Origin: Dyella lutea
GTDB lineage: Bacteria; Pseudomonadota; Gammaproteobacteria; Xanthomonadales; Rhodanobacteraceae
Direction: 5' to 3'
Assembly (NCBI RefSeq): GCF_024158035.1
Contig: NZ_JAMZEK010000004.1
Span: forward strand, 310,001-374,000
DNA length: 64,000 bases
Position numbers and translations under genes: made by a program. This document shows positions 49,381 to 58,180 of the stretch, one piece after another. The number at the start of each line of letters is the position of its first letter. Position 1 is the first letter of the stretch. The notes below the pieces were generated by a model. That model was not told where the DNA came from. It saw nothing but the letters and a program-made list of their open reading frames with translations, and searched no databases.

Positions 49381-51442
49381 GGAATCCCGCCTGGCACTGG
49401 CGTGGAGCCGCGGATGGACGCCGCCGCCGCGGATCAGTGTTCCCGCCTGGGCGGACCAGTACCGGAAGCTGGCCAAGGAAGCGGGCAGCACATCGGGGCA
49501 ATGGTCGACCTCTACGGTCGAGGTGGCGCGCGGGCCCATGCTGGCGGTGACGGAACCAGGGGTTCACGTCATCACGGTCATGGTGAGCACCCAGCTACTC
49601 AAGACCGCGCTGCTGGAGAACATCTTCGGCTACTTCGCGCATCTGGACCCCTGTCCGATGTTGCTGCTGCAGCCGAAGGAAGACGCCGCCGAGCAGTTCA
49701 GCAAGGAACGCATCACGCCGCTGATTCGCGTGACGCCTGTCCTGCGGGAGCTTATCGGCACGAGGAAGACCCGGTCGTCCGACGAGACGCTGCTCTACAA
49801 GTCCTTCCCGGGCGGCTTTATCGCACTGGCCGGCGCTGGCAGTCCTGACAACCTGGCGCGCCGCCCGATCCGTGTCGTGCTGGCGGACGAGGTCGACAAA
49901 TACCCGATCACCCGCGAGGGCGACCCGATCGCCCTGGCGGAGGAGCGGACGGCCAGCTTCGGAGCCAACTGGCTGTCGGTGCGTGCCTGCTCCCCCACGG
50001 TGGAGGACGAGAGCCGGATCGCCGACAGCTATGCCGAGTCGGATCAGCGTCGGGCCTCGGTAGCGTGTCCGCACTGCGGGCACCGCCAGTTCCTGGACTT
50101 CTTCAAGCACGTCGAGTGGGACAAGGAAGGCGGCCAGCACCAGGCCAAGGGCGCGCGGATCTTCTGCGAGCAGTGCGGATCCATGTGGTCCGAGGGCGAG
50201 CGGCTGCGGGCGCTTTCCACCGTGCGGTGGCACCAGACGCGCCCGTTCACCTGCTGTGGTCAGCGCCACGTGCCGATGGACGCGTACGACGAGGCCTGGA
50301 AGGCACAGGAGGCGGGGTCGATCGACAAGGTCTGGCAGTGGTGGGCCAGCGAGCGCTTCGCCGTGTTCCGGGCCATCTGCCCCGACTGCGGGAAGTTCGG
50401 GGTAGAGAACGAGCATGCCGGCTTCCAGGCCAGCAAGCTCTTCAGCCCATGGTCCAAGGACAAGCCGGCCGACATCGCCAGGAAGTGGCTCGCGGCCAAG
50501 GACGACGAGGACAAGAAGCAAACCTTCTGGAACACCCAGCTCGGCCAGCCGTATCGCCGCCACTCCGGCAAGGAAATCCAGATCGAGGCGCTCGCCGCGC
50601 GCTGCGAAGTGTGGCCGGCCTCGGTGCCGGACCAGGGCGCAGTGATCACGGCGGGCGTCGACGTCCAGGACTACCGCGTCGAGGTCGAGCATGTGGTGTG
50701 GGGCCGGAACGAGGAATCCTGGTCGATCGCGTACCACGTCATCGATGGCGAATTTTCGGACCCGAAGGTGCAGGTCCAGCTGGACATGTACCTGAAGCGG
50801 GTGTGGCAGCGGGCTGACGGCCGCGGCTTCGAGGTGATGGCGGCATGCATCGACTCGGGTGGTCACCACACCCAGGCGGTGTATGACTTCTGCAAGGCCA
50901 GGATCGGCCGGCGCATCTGGGCGGTGAAGGGTGAGTCCGCACGCAACGGCAAGCGGTCGCCGGTCTGGCCGACGGCGCGGCCGACGTCCAAGACGAAGAA
51001 GTCGTACCGGCCGGTGATCATCGGCGTCAACGCCGCCAAGGACACGATCGCCAGCCGACTCCGGAAGGAGACGCCGGGACCCGGCTACATGCACTTCCCG
51101 ACGGATCGGGACATCAACTACTTCGCCCAGCTGACGGCCGAGCGTTCCGTGCTCAAGACCACGGCAGGGCAGCGGTACCGGGTGTGGGAGCTGAGGCCAG
51201 GGCGGGCGAATGAGGCGCTGGACTGCCGGGTCTATGCCTATGCAGCGCTCTGCAGCCTGTTGCACATGGGGCTGAAGCTGAACCGCCGCGCCGATGAGCT
51301 GGAGGCCTCGCTGGGGCCGCCCATCGAGCACAAGCCAGATGGCGAGGAAGCCGCAACCGACCAGGCGCCGGCGCGGAAGCCCGGGCCGACGGTGACGAAG
51401 GTCGAGACCACCAAAAAATCATTCTCGTCGCGGCTTGCGTAG
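49322..51442 (+). CDS. terminase large subunit (gpA family)
   Basis: 706 residues. ATPase and nuclease that packages phage DNA. Walker B-like RVVLADEVDKYP, a preceding Walker A-like VMVSTQLLKTALLEN, and two Cys pairs (ACPHCGHRQFLDFFKHVEW; FCEQCGSMWSEGERL) match the lambda gpA family. The nuclease domain includes ITAGVDVQDYRVEVEHVVWG with catalytic Asp. The first 30 residues are Ser-rich; the true start may be later. Lambda gpA is 641 residues. Confidence 0.93.
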   Translation: MSTSTSPSSASPTSTSPRSKESRLALAWSRGWTPPPRISVPAWADQYRKLAKEAGSTSGQWSTSTVEVARGPMLAVTEPGVHVITVMVSTQLLKTALLENIFGYFAHLDPCPMLLLQPKEDAAEQFSKERITPLIRVTPVLRELIGTRKTRSSDETLLYKSFPGGFIALAGAGSPDNLARRPIRVVLADEVDKYPITREGDPIALAEERTASFGANWLSVRACSPTVEDESRIADSYAESDQRRASVACPHCGHRQFLDFFKHVEWDKEGGQHQAKGARIFCEQCGSMWSEGERLRALSTVRWHQTRPFTCCGQRHVPMDAYDEAWKAQEAGSIDKVWQWWASERFAVFRAICPDCGKFGVENEHAGFQASKLFSPWSKDKPADIARKWLAAKDDEDKKQTFWNTQLGQPYRRHSGKEIQIEALAARCEVWPASVPDQGAVITAGVDVQDYRVEVEHVVWGRNEESWSIAYHVIDGEFSDPKVQVQLDMYLKRVWQRADGRGFEVMAACIDSGGHHTQAVYDFCKARIGRRIWAVKGESARNGKRSPVWPTARPTSKTKKSYRPVIIGVNAAKDTIASRLRKETPGPGYMHFPTDRDINYFAQLTAERSVLKTTAGQRYRVWELRPGRANEALDCRVYAYAALCSLLHMGLKLNRRADELEASLGPPIEHKPDGEEAATDQAPARKPGPTVTKVETTKKSFSSRLA

Positions 51443-51481
51443 CCGGGACATCCACTGCCGGCGCGCCGGCTCGGGAAAGTC

Positions 51482-51760
51482 ATGCGATACGCCAACCCCT
51501 ACAACCCGGCAACCAGCTTGCTGGCGGGGATGCCGACCGCGCAGCTGCAGCAGGCGCTGGCCGCTGCGCAGCAGGCATACATCGACCTGTCGACCGGCGC
51601 GAAGGGCGAGTCCTACAGCTACACCCAGGGTGACGGCTCCAAGTCGGTGACCTATACCCGAGCCAACCTGCCGGCGCTGCAGAACCTGATCCAGACCCTG
51701 CAAGCCCAGCTCGGCATCGTCTGCCGGCCGCGCCAGCCGGTCCGTCCGGTGTTCTGGTGA
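51482..51760 (+). CDS. head-tail joining protein gpW
   Basis: 92 residues. TSLLAGMPTAQLQQALAAAQQAYIDLSTGAKGESYSY and NLPALQNLIQTLQAQLG match lambda gpW, which closes the portal after packaging. It lies between terminase and portal as in lambda and overlaps the portal start. Confidence 0.88.
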   Translation: MRYANPYNPATSLLAGMPTAQLQQALAAAQQAYIDLSTGAKGESYSYTQGDGSKSVTYTRANLPALQNLIQTLQAQLGIVCRPRQPVRPVFW

Positions 51761-53400
51761 TGGAGAGCCCAGTGCGCATCATCGGCCTCGACGGGCAGCC
51801 GCTGCGGCCCAACAAGGCCAAAGCCCTGGCGCCCGGCGGCAATGCGCCTTATGACGCCGCGGACATCTATGGGGAAAGCGTCGCCGCATGGCGGCCCTAT
51901 CTCTATTCGCCGGACGGCGAGATCAACCAGTACCGGGACCGGATCGTCGCGCGTGTGCGCGACCTGGTGCGCAATGATGGATGGGCATCCGGTGTCGTCA
52001 CCAGGATCCTCGACAACGCGATCGGTGGACACTACCGACCGCTCTTCCGGCCGGATTACAAGGCCCTGGCGGCATACACGGGAAACAAGGCGTTCGACGC
52101 CACCTGGGCGCACGAGTTCGCTCGCGTGGCCGAGGCGCACTACCGTTCGTGGGCCTACGACTCCAACCACTACTGCGATGCGGCCCGCAAGCTGAATTTC
52201 CCGCAGCTGATGCGGCTGGCGTTCCGGCACAACCTGGTCGATGGCGACGGCCTGGCCCAGATGGCATGGATTCCCGAGCGCATCGGCCGCGGGCGGGCGC
52301 GCTACGCGACCGCGATCCAGCTGATCGACCCGGACCGCCTGTCCAACCCTCAGCAGCGATTCGACCAGGAGTCGTCGCGCGGCGGCGTGCAGGTCGACAA
52401 GTTCGGTGCGGCCTATGCCTACTGGATCCGGCGTGCGCACCAGGGCGACTGGTGGGCGGCGGCTGACAGCGTGCGCTGGGATTCGATTCCACGCGAGACC
52501 GACTGGGGTCGGCCCATCATCGTGCACTACTTCGACCACGACCGCGCCGCGCAGCATCGCGGCGGCACTGGCATCTTCGCGCCGATCCTGCAGCGCATGA
52601 AGATGCTGGCGAAGATGGACACCGTCGAGCTCAATTCGGCGGTAATCAATTCGATCTTCGGCGCCTACCTCGAAAGCCCGTTCGACCACCAGTTGGTCGA
52701 GCAGGCCATCGGCGACAGCACGGATCTCGGCGCCTACCAGGACGCGCGCGCCTCGTTCCACCAGGACCGCAAGACGATGATCGGCGAGTCCCGCGTGCCG
52801 ATCCTCTTCCCGGGCGAGAAGATCAACACGGTCAAGGCTGAGCGGCCCAACGCCAACTTCGCCAGTTTCGAGAAGGTCTTTCTGCGCAACGTGTCGGCGC
52901 AGACCGGCCTGTCGGCCCAGCAGGTCAGCCAGGACTGGTCCGACACCAACTACAGCTCCGCCCGCGGCGCGCTGCTCGAGGCGTTCAAGACGCTCAAGCG
53001 CCGCCAGACCGATTTCAGTCACGGATTCGCACAGCCCGTCGTCGGGTGCTGGCTGGAAGAGTCGATGGATGCGGACGACTACCCGCTCCCGGCCGGCGCG
53101 CCTCCCTTCGAGGAATGCCGCGCCATGTATGCCCGGGCGGAGTGGATGGGCCCGGCCCGCGGCTGGATCGATCCGGTCGCCGAGAAGCAGGGCTCCGTGC
53201 TCGGCATGGATGCGGGTCTGTCCACGCTCCAGCTGGAGTGCATGGAGCAGGGCCTGGACTGGGAAGAGGTGCTCGACCAGCGCAAGCGCGAGATCGAGAA
53301 ATTCAACGAGCTGGGCATTCCGGTACCGACCTGGGCCGGCATGCAGGTGCCCGGCTACACGCCGGCCAGCGAAGTGACCAAGAAGCCGGAGGCCACCTGA
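51760..53400 (+). CDS. portal protein (gpB family)
   Basis: 546 residues from ATG 51760. Lambda-type portal: RDLVRNDGWASGVVTRILDNAIGGHYRPL, LNFPQLMRLAFRHNLVDGDGLAQM, the tail DPDRLSNPQ, and YSSARGALLEAFKTLKRRQTDFSHGF. Forms the dodecameric gate of the head vertex. The stop shares a base with the S49 peptidase start. Confidence 0.95.
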   Translation: MESPVRIIGLDGQPLRPNKAKALAPGGNAPYDAADIYGESVAAWRPYLYSPDGEINQYRDRIVARVRDLVRNDGWASGVVTRILDNAIGGHYRPLFRPDYKALAAYTGNKAFDATWAHEFARVAEAHYRSWAYDSNHYCDAARKLNFPQLMRLAFRHNLVDGDGLAQMAWIPERIGRGRARYATAIQLIDPDRLSNPQQRFDQESSRGGVQVDKFGAAYAYWIRRAHQGDWWAAADSVRWDSIPRETDWGRPIIVHYFDHDRAAQHRGGTGIFAPILQRMKMLAKMDTVELNSAVINSIFGAYLESPFDHQLVEQAIGDSTDLGAYQDARASFHQDRKTMIGESRVPILFPGEKINTVKAERPNANFASFEKVFLRNVSAQTGLSAQQVSQDWSDTNYSSARGALLEAFKTLKRRQTDFSHGFAQPVVGCWLEESMDADDYPLPAGAPPFEECRAMYARAEWMGPARGWIDPVAEKQGSVLGMDAGLSTLQLECMEQGLDWEEVLDQRKREIEKFNELGIPVPTWAGMQVPGYTPASEVTKKPEAT

Positions 53401-54269
53401 TGCAGTTCGCCCATCTCGCCCAGCGCATGTTCAATCGGCCGCTGGCGATTCACCCGGACAAGGCCGAAGTCATCATGGCGGCGCTCGGCGAGCGCTTCGG
53501 CATCACCCGCATGGTGCGGGTCGACGGCCAAGCGATTGATGTAAGCGCATCGATGTTCGACGACGAGCCCTACGAATACCGCGATCGCGACAACGGCTAC
53601 GACATGGCGGGCCCGGTGGCCGTCATCCCCGTGCACGGCACCCTGGTGCAGAAGCTGGGCACCCTGCGCCCGTTCAGCGGCATGACCGGGTATGACGGCA
53701 TCCGCCAGGCCTTCCTGACGGCGCTGAACGATCAGGCGGTCGAGGCGATTGTGCTGGACGTGGACTCGCCCGGCGGCGAGGTGTCGGGCTGTTTCGACCT
53801 GGTCGACACCATCTACGCAGGCCGCGGAACGAAGCCGATTCAGGCCATCCTGACCGAATCGGCCTATTCAGGCGCCTACGCCATCGCCAGCGCGGCGGAT
53901 CGGATCTATGTGCCGCGCACCGGCGGCGTCGGGTCGATCGGCGTGATCTGCATGCATGTCGACTTCTCCAAGGCGCTCACGAGCGCCGGCGTGCAGGTGA
54001 CCTTCATCACCTACGGCGACCGGAAGGCCGACGGACACCCGGAGATCCCGCTCTCCGCCGAGGCGCTCGAGCGCTTCCAGGCGGACATCGACACCATGGG
54101 CGAGCTGTTCGTCGAGACAGTCGCCCGCAACCGGAATATCGCGGCCAGCAAGGTTCGCGATACCCAAGCCGTGACGTACCTCGGAGCCGCCGGTGTGGCC
54201 CAGGGTCTCGCGGATGCAGTGGCGGCGCCTGATGCCGCATTTCGGGCGCTCGTTGCCGAGCTGGCCTAA
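53400..54269 (+). CDS. S49 head maturation protease
   Basis: 289 residues. SppA-like serine peptidase, as lambda gpC: nucleophile Ser157 in SAYSGAYAIASAADRIYV, general base Lys209 in YGDRKADGHPEIPL, and the VLDVDSPGGEVSG motif. It cuts scaffold and portal during head assembly. In lambda the scaffold is nested at its C-terminus; here a separate gene follows. Confidence 0.93.
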   Translation: MQFAHLAQRMFNRPLAIHPDKAEVIMAALGERFGITRMVRVDGQAIDVSASMFDDEPYEYRDRDNGYDMAGPVAVIPVHGTLVQKLGTLRPFSGMTGYDGIRQAFLTALNDQAVEAIVLDVDSPGGEVSGCFDLVDTIYAGRGTKPIQAILTESAYSGAYAIASAADRIYVPRTGGVGSIGVICMHVDFSKALTSAGVQVTFITYGDRKADGHPEIPLSAEALERFQADIDTMGELFVETVARNRNIAASKVRDTQAVTYLGAAGVAQGLADAVAAPDAAFRALVAELA

Positions 54270-54291
54270 TCCCACACCTGGAGACACAACG

Positions 54292-54879
54292 ATGAGCATG
54301 CGCAGCAAGCTGGTCGCGCCTTTCGCGCACCTTCTCGGCTTCCGGGCCTCCGAGGACGACGACGACACCCGGATGGCCGAAGACGACAAGCAGTGCGACG
54401 GCGAGTCCGACGAGGACTATGCCAAGCGCATGGAAGAGAAGGACAAGGCCAAGAAGGCCAAGAAAGCCGAGGATGGCCAGGATGGCGACGACGAGTCCGA
54501 CGACAGCGACGAGGAGATGCGCGGCAGCAGCGCGGCGGCCCAGGCGCGTCAGCGTGAGCGGGCCCGCTGCAAGGCGATCTTCTCCTGCGCCGGCGCCGGC
54601 GTGCGTCCCGATGTGGCCGCCACGCTCGCCTTCAACACCTCCATGTCCCGAAAGGAGGCGATCGCCGTGCTCAACTCCACGGCCGCGGTCCATACGGGCG
54701 TGCTCGCCACTACCACCACCGAGGCAGCCGGCGCGACGAGTCGCGGGAATCTCGATCGCCGCATGGCCAGCCTGAAGGTCCCGCAGGCCGGCGCCGATGC
54801 CGGACCAGAAGCCCCGGCCGGGATGAGCGAGGTGGCCCAGGCCATCGTCGCCGCCGGCGAAAAGGCGCGCGGCAAGTAA
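54292..54879 (+). CDS. putative capsid assembly scaffold
   Basis: 195 residues. Highly charged, with an acidic/Lys-rich coiled-coil-like region (residues about 20-80: EDDDDTRMAEDDKQ, EEKDKAKKAKKAEDG) and a helical end (MSEVAQAIVAAGEKARGK). Position between the protease and decoration genes fits a scaffold. No family signature. Confidence 0.6.
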   Translation: MSMRSKLVAPFAHLLGFRASEDDDDTRMAEDDKQCDGESDEDYAKRMEEKDKAKKAKKAEDGQDGDDESDDSDEEMRGSSAAAQARQRERARCKAIFSCAGAGVRPDVAATLAFNTSMSRKEAIAVLNSTAAVHTGVLATTTTEAAGATSRGNLDRRMASLKVPQAGADAGPEAPAGMSEVAQAIVAAGEKARGK

Positions 54880-54918
54880 TCGCCGCCGCCATCCCACCAC
54901 CCAGTCAGGAGTACCACG

Positions 54919-55614
54919 ATGTCGCTCACTCCCAGTTCCATCGGGGACAACCCCCAGCAGCCCGGCGTGCAGGCCCAGGTGTACATCCCCGATCAGCTGA
55001 TCGCCGATGCACGCAACCTGGTCTCCCAGCCGATCATCCTCGGCGCCGGCACGCTCAAGCGCGGCACGGTGCTGGGCCAGCAGACCGCCAACCCGATCGA
55101 GGCGACGGCCACGGCCGGCAATACCGGCAACGGCACCATCGGCTCGCTGAGCACCGGCGCCGCTCCCAAGATCGGCAACTACACCCTGACCGCCACGGAC
55201 GCGACGCACTTCGATGTCGTCGACCCCGAGGGCGTCGCGGTGGGCGCCGCCACGGTCGGCACACCCTTCACCAGCACCGGCATCAACTTCACCCTCACCG
55301 CGGGCGGCACCGCCTTCGCAGCGGGCGATTCGTTCACCGTGCAGGTGTCCGATGCCGTCGGCGTCTACATCGAGAGCGTCAAGACGGCCAGCGATGGCAG
55401 CCAGAACCCGGTGGCGATCCTCGCCGATGACGCCGATGCGTCCGCCGGCCCGGTGAGTGCCGGCGCCTATCTGGCCGGCGAGTTCAACCTGGCCGCGCTG
55501 ACCTACGACGCGTCCTGGACGCCCGCCACCCTGACCTCGGCGCTCCGTCCCTACGGGATCTTCGCCAAGGCCTCGATCTCCGCCGCGCCGCCGTCCAACA
55601 ACAGCGCCCCGTAA
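54919..55614 (+). CDS. head decoration protein with inserted domain
   Basis: 231 residues, about twice the length of lambda gpD. The outer parts (NLVSQPIILGAGTLKRGTVLGQ and SAGAYLAGEFNLAALTYDASWT) match decoration proteins. Residues about 65-150 form an inserted beta-rich domain (GSLSTGAAPKIGNYTLTATDATHFDVVDPEG ... TFTSTGINFTLTAGG), also seen as a separate module in other phages. It trims the capsid surface and may display the inserted domain. Confidence 0.85.
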   Translation: MSLTPSSIGDNPQQPGVQAQVYIPDQLIADARNLVSQPIILGAGTLKRGTVLGQQTANPIEATATAGNTGNGTIGSLSTGAAPKIGNYTLTATDATHFDVVDPEGVAVGAATVGTPFTSTGINFTLTAGGTAFAAGDSFTVQVSDAVGVYIESVKTASDGSQNPVAILADDADASAGPVSAGAYLAGEFNLAALTYDASWTPATLTSALRPYGIFAKASISAAPPSNNSAP

Positions 55615-55640
55615 CCACCCGCCGTCCTTCGGCCCAGAGA

Positions 55641-55666
55641 AGCCCCGCGAATGCGGGGCTTTTTTT
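55641..55666 (+). terminator. terminator between decoration and capsid genes
   Basis: AGCCCCGC (55641-55648) and GCGGGGCT (55653-55660) pair perfectly around a four-base loop, followed by T6. It splits the head operon and may set the decoration:capsid ratio. Confidence 0.8.
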
Positions 55667-55701
55667 GTGCCGGTTTTCGACCATTCCCTTGGAGAGGCCC
55701 G

Positions 55702-56781
55702 ATGACTGCCGCCAGCTCTTTTCCGTTCAGCACCACCGACCTCATCCAGGTCGTTCCCACCCTGAAGCGCGCCCAGAAGTTCCTGCTGGACACCTTCTTC
55801 ACCAACATCAAGATGAGCGACACCGAGTACGTCGCCATCGACATCGACGTCGGCCTGCGCCGCATGTCGCCGTTCGTCAGCCCCCTGGTGCAGGGCAAGC
55901 TGGTCGAGCAGCGCCGCTACCAGACCAACATCTACAAGCCGCCCTACATCAAGGACAAGCGCGCTCCGGATCTGCGCAAGCCGGTGATGCGCCAGATCGG
56001 CGAGCGCATCGGCGGCGGCGAGCTGTCCGGTGCCGAGCGCGAGATGGCCAACATCAACTTCGAGATGGCGGACCAGATCGACATGCTCGATCGTCGCCTC
56101 GAGTGGATGGCCGCGCAGGCCCTCTCCACCGGCAAGGTCACCGTGTCGGGCGAGGGCTTCCCGACCGAGATCATCGACTTCGGTCGTGACTCGTCCCTCA
56201 CGGTCGCGCTCACCGGCAACAACCGGTGGGGTGTGGCGGCCAATTTCGACGCGGATGGCCGTGACCCGGTGCCCGCCGCGAACATCGAGGTCTGGCAGCA
56301 CCAGATCCTGAAGCTCTCGGGCGCCCAGGTGACCGACATCGTCTTCACTACCACCCCGTGGCAGTACTTCCTGAACGCCAAGGGCGTGCAGGGCGCCATC
56401 TACTACCCGAAGCTGGGGCAAGGTGGCAACGCGATCGATCCGGGCGCGCAGATCGCCCCGGGCGCGGTCTACAAGGGCCGCTGGGGCCAGTACAACCTGT
56501 GGGTCTACAACGACTGGTACATCGACGAGAACGGCGTCGAGCAGCCGATGCTGGTGGACGGCACCGTGCTGATGTCCGGCCCGCAGCTTCTGGGCACCCG
56601 GGCGTTCGGCCAGATCCTGGATCCGAACTTCAACTACGCCGCGCTTCCGTATGCGCCGAAGACCTGGGTGGAGAATGACCCGGCCCAGCGCATCCTGCTG
56701 ATGCAGAGCTCGCCGCTGGTCATCCCCAGCCGCGTCAACGCGTCGTTCTCGGCCAACGTCTGCGCGCCGCAGGTGGCGTGA
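55702..56781 (+). CDS. major capsid protein (gpE family)
   Basis: 359 residues from ATG 55702. The HK97-fold major capsid protein of the lambda E type: VVPTLKRAQKFLLDTFFTNIKMSDTEYVAIDIDVGLRRMSPFVSPLVQGKLVEQ, the E-loop, RDSSLTVALTG, and DPAQRILLMQSSPLVIPSRVNASFSANVC. The upstream frame to 55651 runs through the terminator. Confidence 0.95.
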   Translation: MTAASSFPFSTTDLIQVVPTLKRAQKFLLDTFFTNIKMSDTEYVAIDIDVGLRRMSPFVSPLVQGKLVEQRRYQTNIYKPPYIKDKRAPDLRKPVMRQIGERIGGGELSGAEREMANINFEMADQIDMLDRRLEWMAAQALSTGKVTVSGEGFPTEIIDFGRDSSLTVALTGNNRWGVAANFDADGRDPVPAANIEVWQHQILKLSGAQVTDIVFTTTPWQYFLNAKGVQGAIYYPKLGQGGNAIDPGAQIAPGAVYKGRWGQYNLWVYNDWYIDENGVEQPMLVDGTVLMSGPQLLGTRAFGQILDPNFNYAALPYAPKTWVENDPAQRILLMQSSPLVIPSRVNASFSANVCAPQVA

Positions 56782-57020
56782 TGAGCGCCGATCCGTCGAC
56801 CACCTCCAAGACCGTGGAGGTGGTCGTTGCGGCCGGTCGGTCCGTCGTCGATGCCGACGGCGCGTTGTGCAGGGCGGGCGAGACGGCGAAGGTCGTCCAC
56901 TCCGAGCTGAAGCGGTTGCGGGCACTCGGGTTCATCGCTGAAAAGGGCGAGAAGGTCGATGCCGGCGCGTCGGGTCCGAAGCTTTCGGCATCCGAAGGCC
57001 CCACCGTCAGGCTGGCCTGA
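56781..57020 (+). CDS. head completion-region protein
   Basis: 79 residues from ATG 56781 (TGATG with the capsid stop). VEVVVAAGRSVVDADGALCRAGETAKVVHSELKRLRALGFI is like small FI-type or RNA-binding-like proteins after the capsid gene. Function uncertain. Confidence 0.6.
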   Translation: MSADPSTTSKTVEVVVAAGRSVVDADGALCRAGETAKVVHSELKRLRALGFIAEKGEKVDAGASGPKLSASEGPTVRLA

Positions 57021-57349
57021 TGGCGATCGACTGGGACAAGGCGGTGCTCGCCCCCACGGAGGGCGTCTTCGGCGAGGCCGCCACCTACCTCCCAGCCGCC
57101 GGCGGCACGCTACCGATCGTTGGCGTGTTCGACGAGGCCTACCGGGAGGTGGATCTCGTCGATACGGGCGTCGGCGCCACGAGCGTTACACCGGTAATCG
57201 GTGTGCGCCTGGCGCAGTTCGTCGCCACGCCGGTTCAGGGTGACCAGGTGCGCGTTCCTTCCGTCGGAAAGCTCTACGTGGTCCGCGAGGTCAGGCCCGA
57301 TGGTCACGGCTGGGCCAAGCTCATGCTCGGGTATACGGGGCAGGCATGA
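57020..57349 (+). CDS. head-tail connector, gpFII-like
   Basis: 109 residues from ATG 57020. WDKAVLAPTEGVFGEAATYLP, LVDTGVGATSVTPVIGVRLAQF and GDQVRVPSVGKLYVVREVRPDGHG match the gpFII/phage attachment family that joins head and tail. Confidence 0.85.
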   Translation: MAIDWDKAVLAPTEGVFGEAATYLPAAGGTLPIVGVFDEAYREVDLVDTGVGATSVTPVIGVRLAQFVATPVQGDQVRVPSVGKLYVVREVRPDGHGWAKLMLGYTGQA

Positions 57350-57975
57350 CCACGTCGTCCGATCTGCGCCTGCTCGCTGCCGCCATCCTGAAGAACGCCA
57401 CCGATGCGGGCACCAACGTCTTCGCCGCCCGCGACTGGCCGACATGGAAGGGCGGCTATCCGGTGCTCTACCTGCACACGCCGGTCGAGGAAAAGGAATC
57501 CCTCGGTCCCAACGGCGCGCCTCAATTCACCGTCACGTCAACCCTGCGCATCAGTGCACGCGTGCAGAAGCCGACGGCGGCTGATGGCTCCGGCGCTGCC
57601 GCCGCCGTGGTCGCCCTGGAGGTCATCCAGAGGCAGATCGAGGTTGCGCTGATCAACAACCCCGAGCTGATGAACCAGCTGCAGCAGTTCCCCTTCATCC
57701 GCACTGAGATGAAGGTCGACGACGATGGCGACCAGAACATCGCCGAGCTGGTGGTGGACGTCGGGATGGAGTTCTACCAGGGACCGGAGGACTTCTATCC
57801 CGTGGACGCGGTGCAGCTCGAGCAGATCACTGTCGACGCCGACCTCACGAACGTCGCCGACCCCCAGGGCACTTACGCCAACCCGCCATTCCCGCAGTCC
57901 GTGAACCCGGCCCCGCGCACCTCAGGGCCTGACGGGCGCGCCGAGGGCGGCCTCGACATCACCCTCCCGCAGTAG
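57346..57975 (+). CDS. tail terminator, gpU-like
   Basis: 209 residues, overlaps the connector stop (ATGA). Central part (ALEVIQRQIEVALINNPELMNQLQQFPFIRTEMKVDDDGDQNIAELVVDVGMEFYQG) fits tail terminator/minor tail U-like proteins. The C-terminal Pro-rich tail is variable. Confidence 0.72.
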   Translation: MTTSSDLRLLAAAILKNATDAGTNVFAARDWPTWKGGYPVLYLHTPVEEKESLGPNGAPQFTVTSTLRISARVQKPTAADGSGAAAAVVALEVIQRQIEVALINNPELMNQLQQFPFIRTEMKVDDDGDQNIAELVVDVGMEFYQGPEDFYPVDAVQLEQITVDADLTNVADPQGTYANPPFPQSVNPAPRTSGPDGRAEGGLDITLPQ

Positions 57976-57985
57976 GAGCGGAACC

Positions 57986-58180
57986 ATGCACATCTACCCC
58001 GCGCCGGGCCTCTCCGTGAGGGATCCGGTGAAGAAGGACCTGTTGCCGGACAAAGGCCGCACGGTCGACGAAAAGGATCCGTACTGGCTCCGCCGGCTCG
58101 CCGATGGCGACGTCGTGAAGGAGCTCCCCAAGCCCCCGCGTGCTGCCGCCAGCTCGCGCACTCGGAGTGACGCCGAATGA
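57986..58180 (+). CDS. DUF2635 phage protein
   Basis: 64 residues. HIYPAPGLSVRDPVKKDLLPDKGRTVDEKDPYWLRRLADGDVV is the signature of DUF2635. In Mu-like phages it lies right before the tail sheath, as here. Role unknown. Confidence 0.82.
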   Translation: MHIYPAPGLSVRDPVKKDLLPDKGRTVDEKDPYWLRRLADGDVVKELPKPPRAAASSRTRSDAE

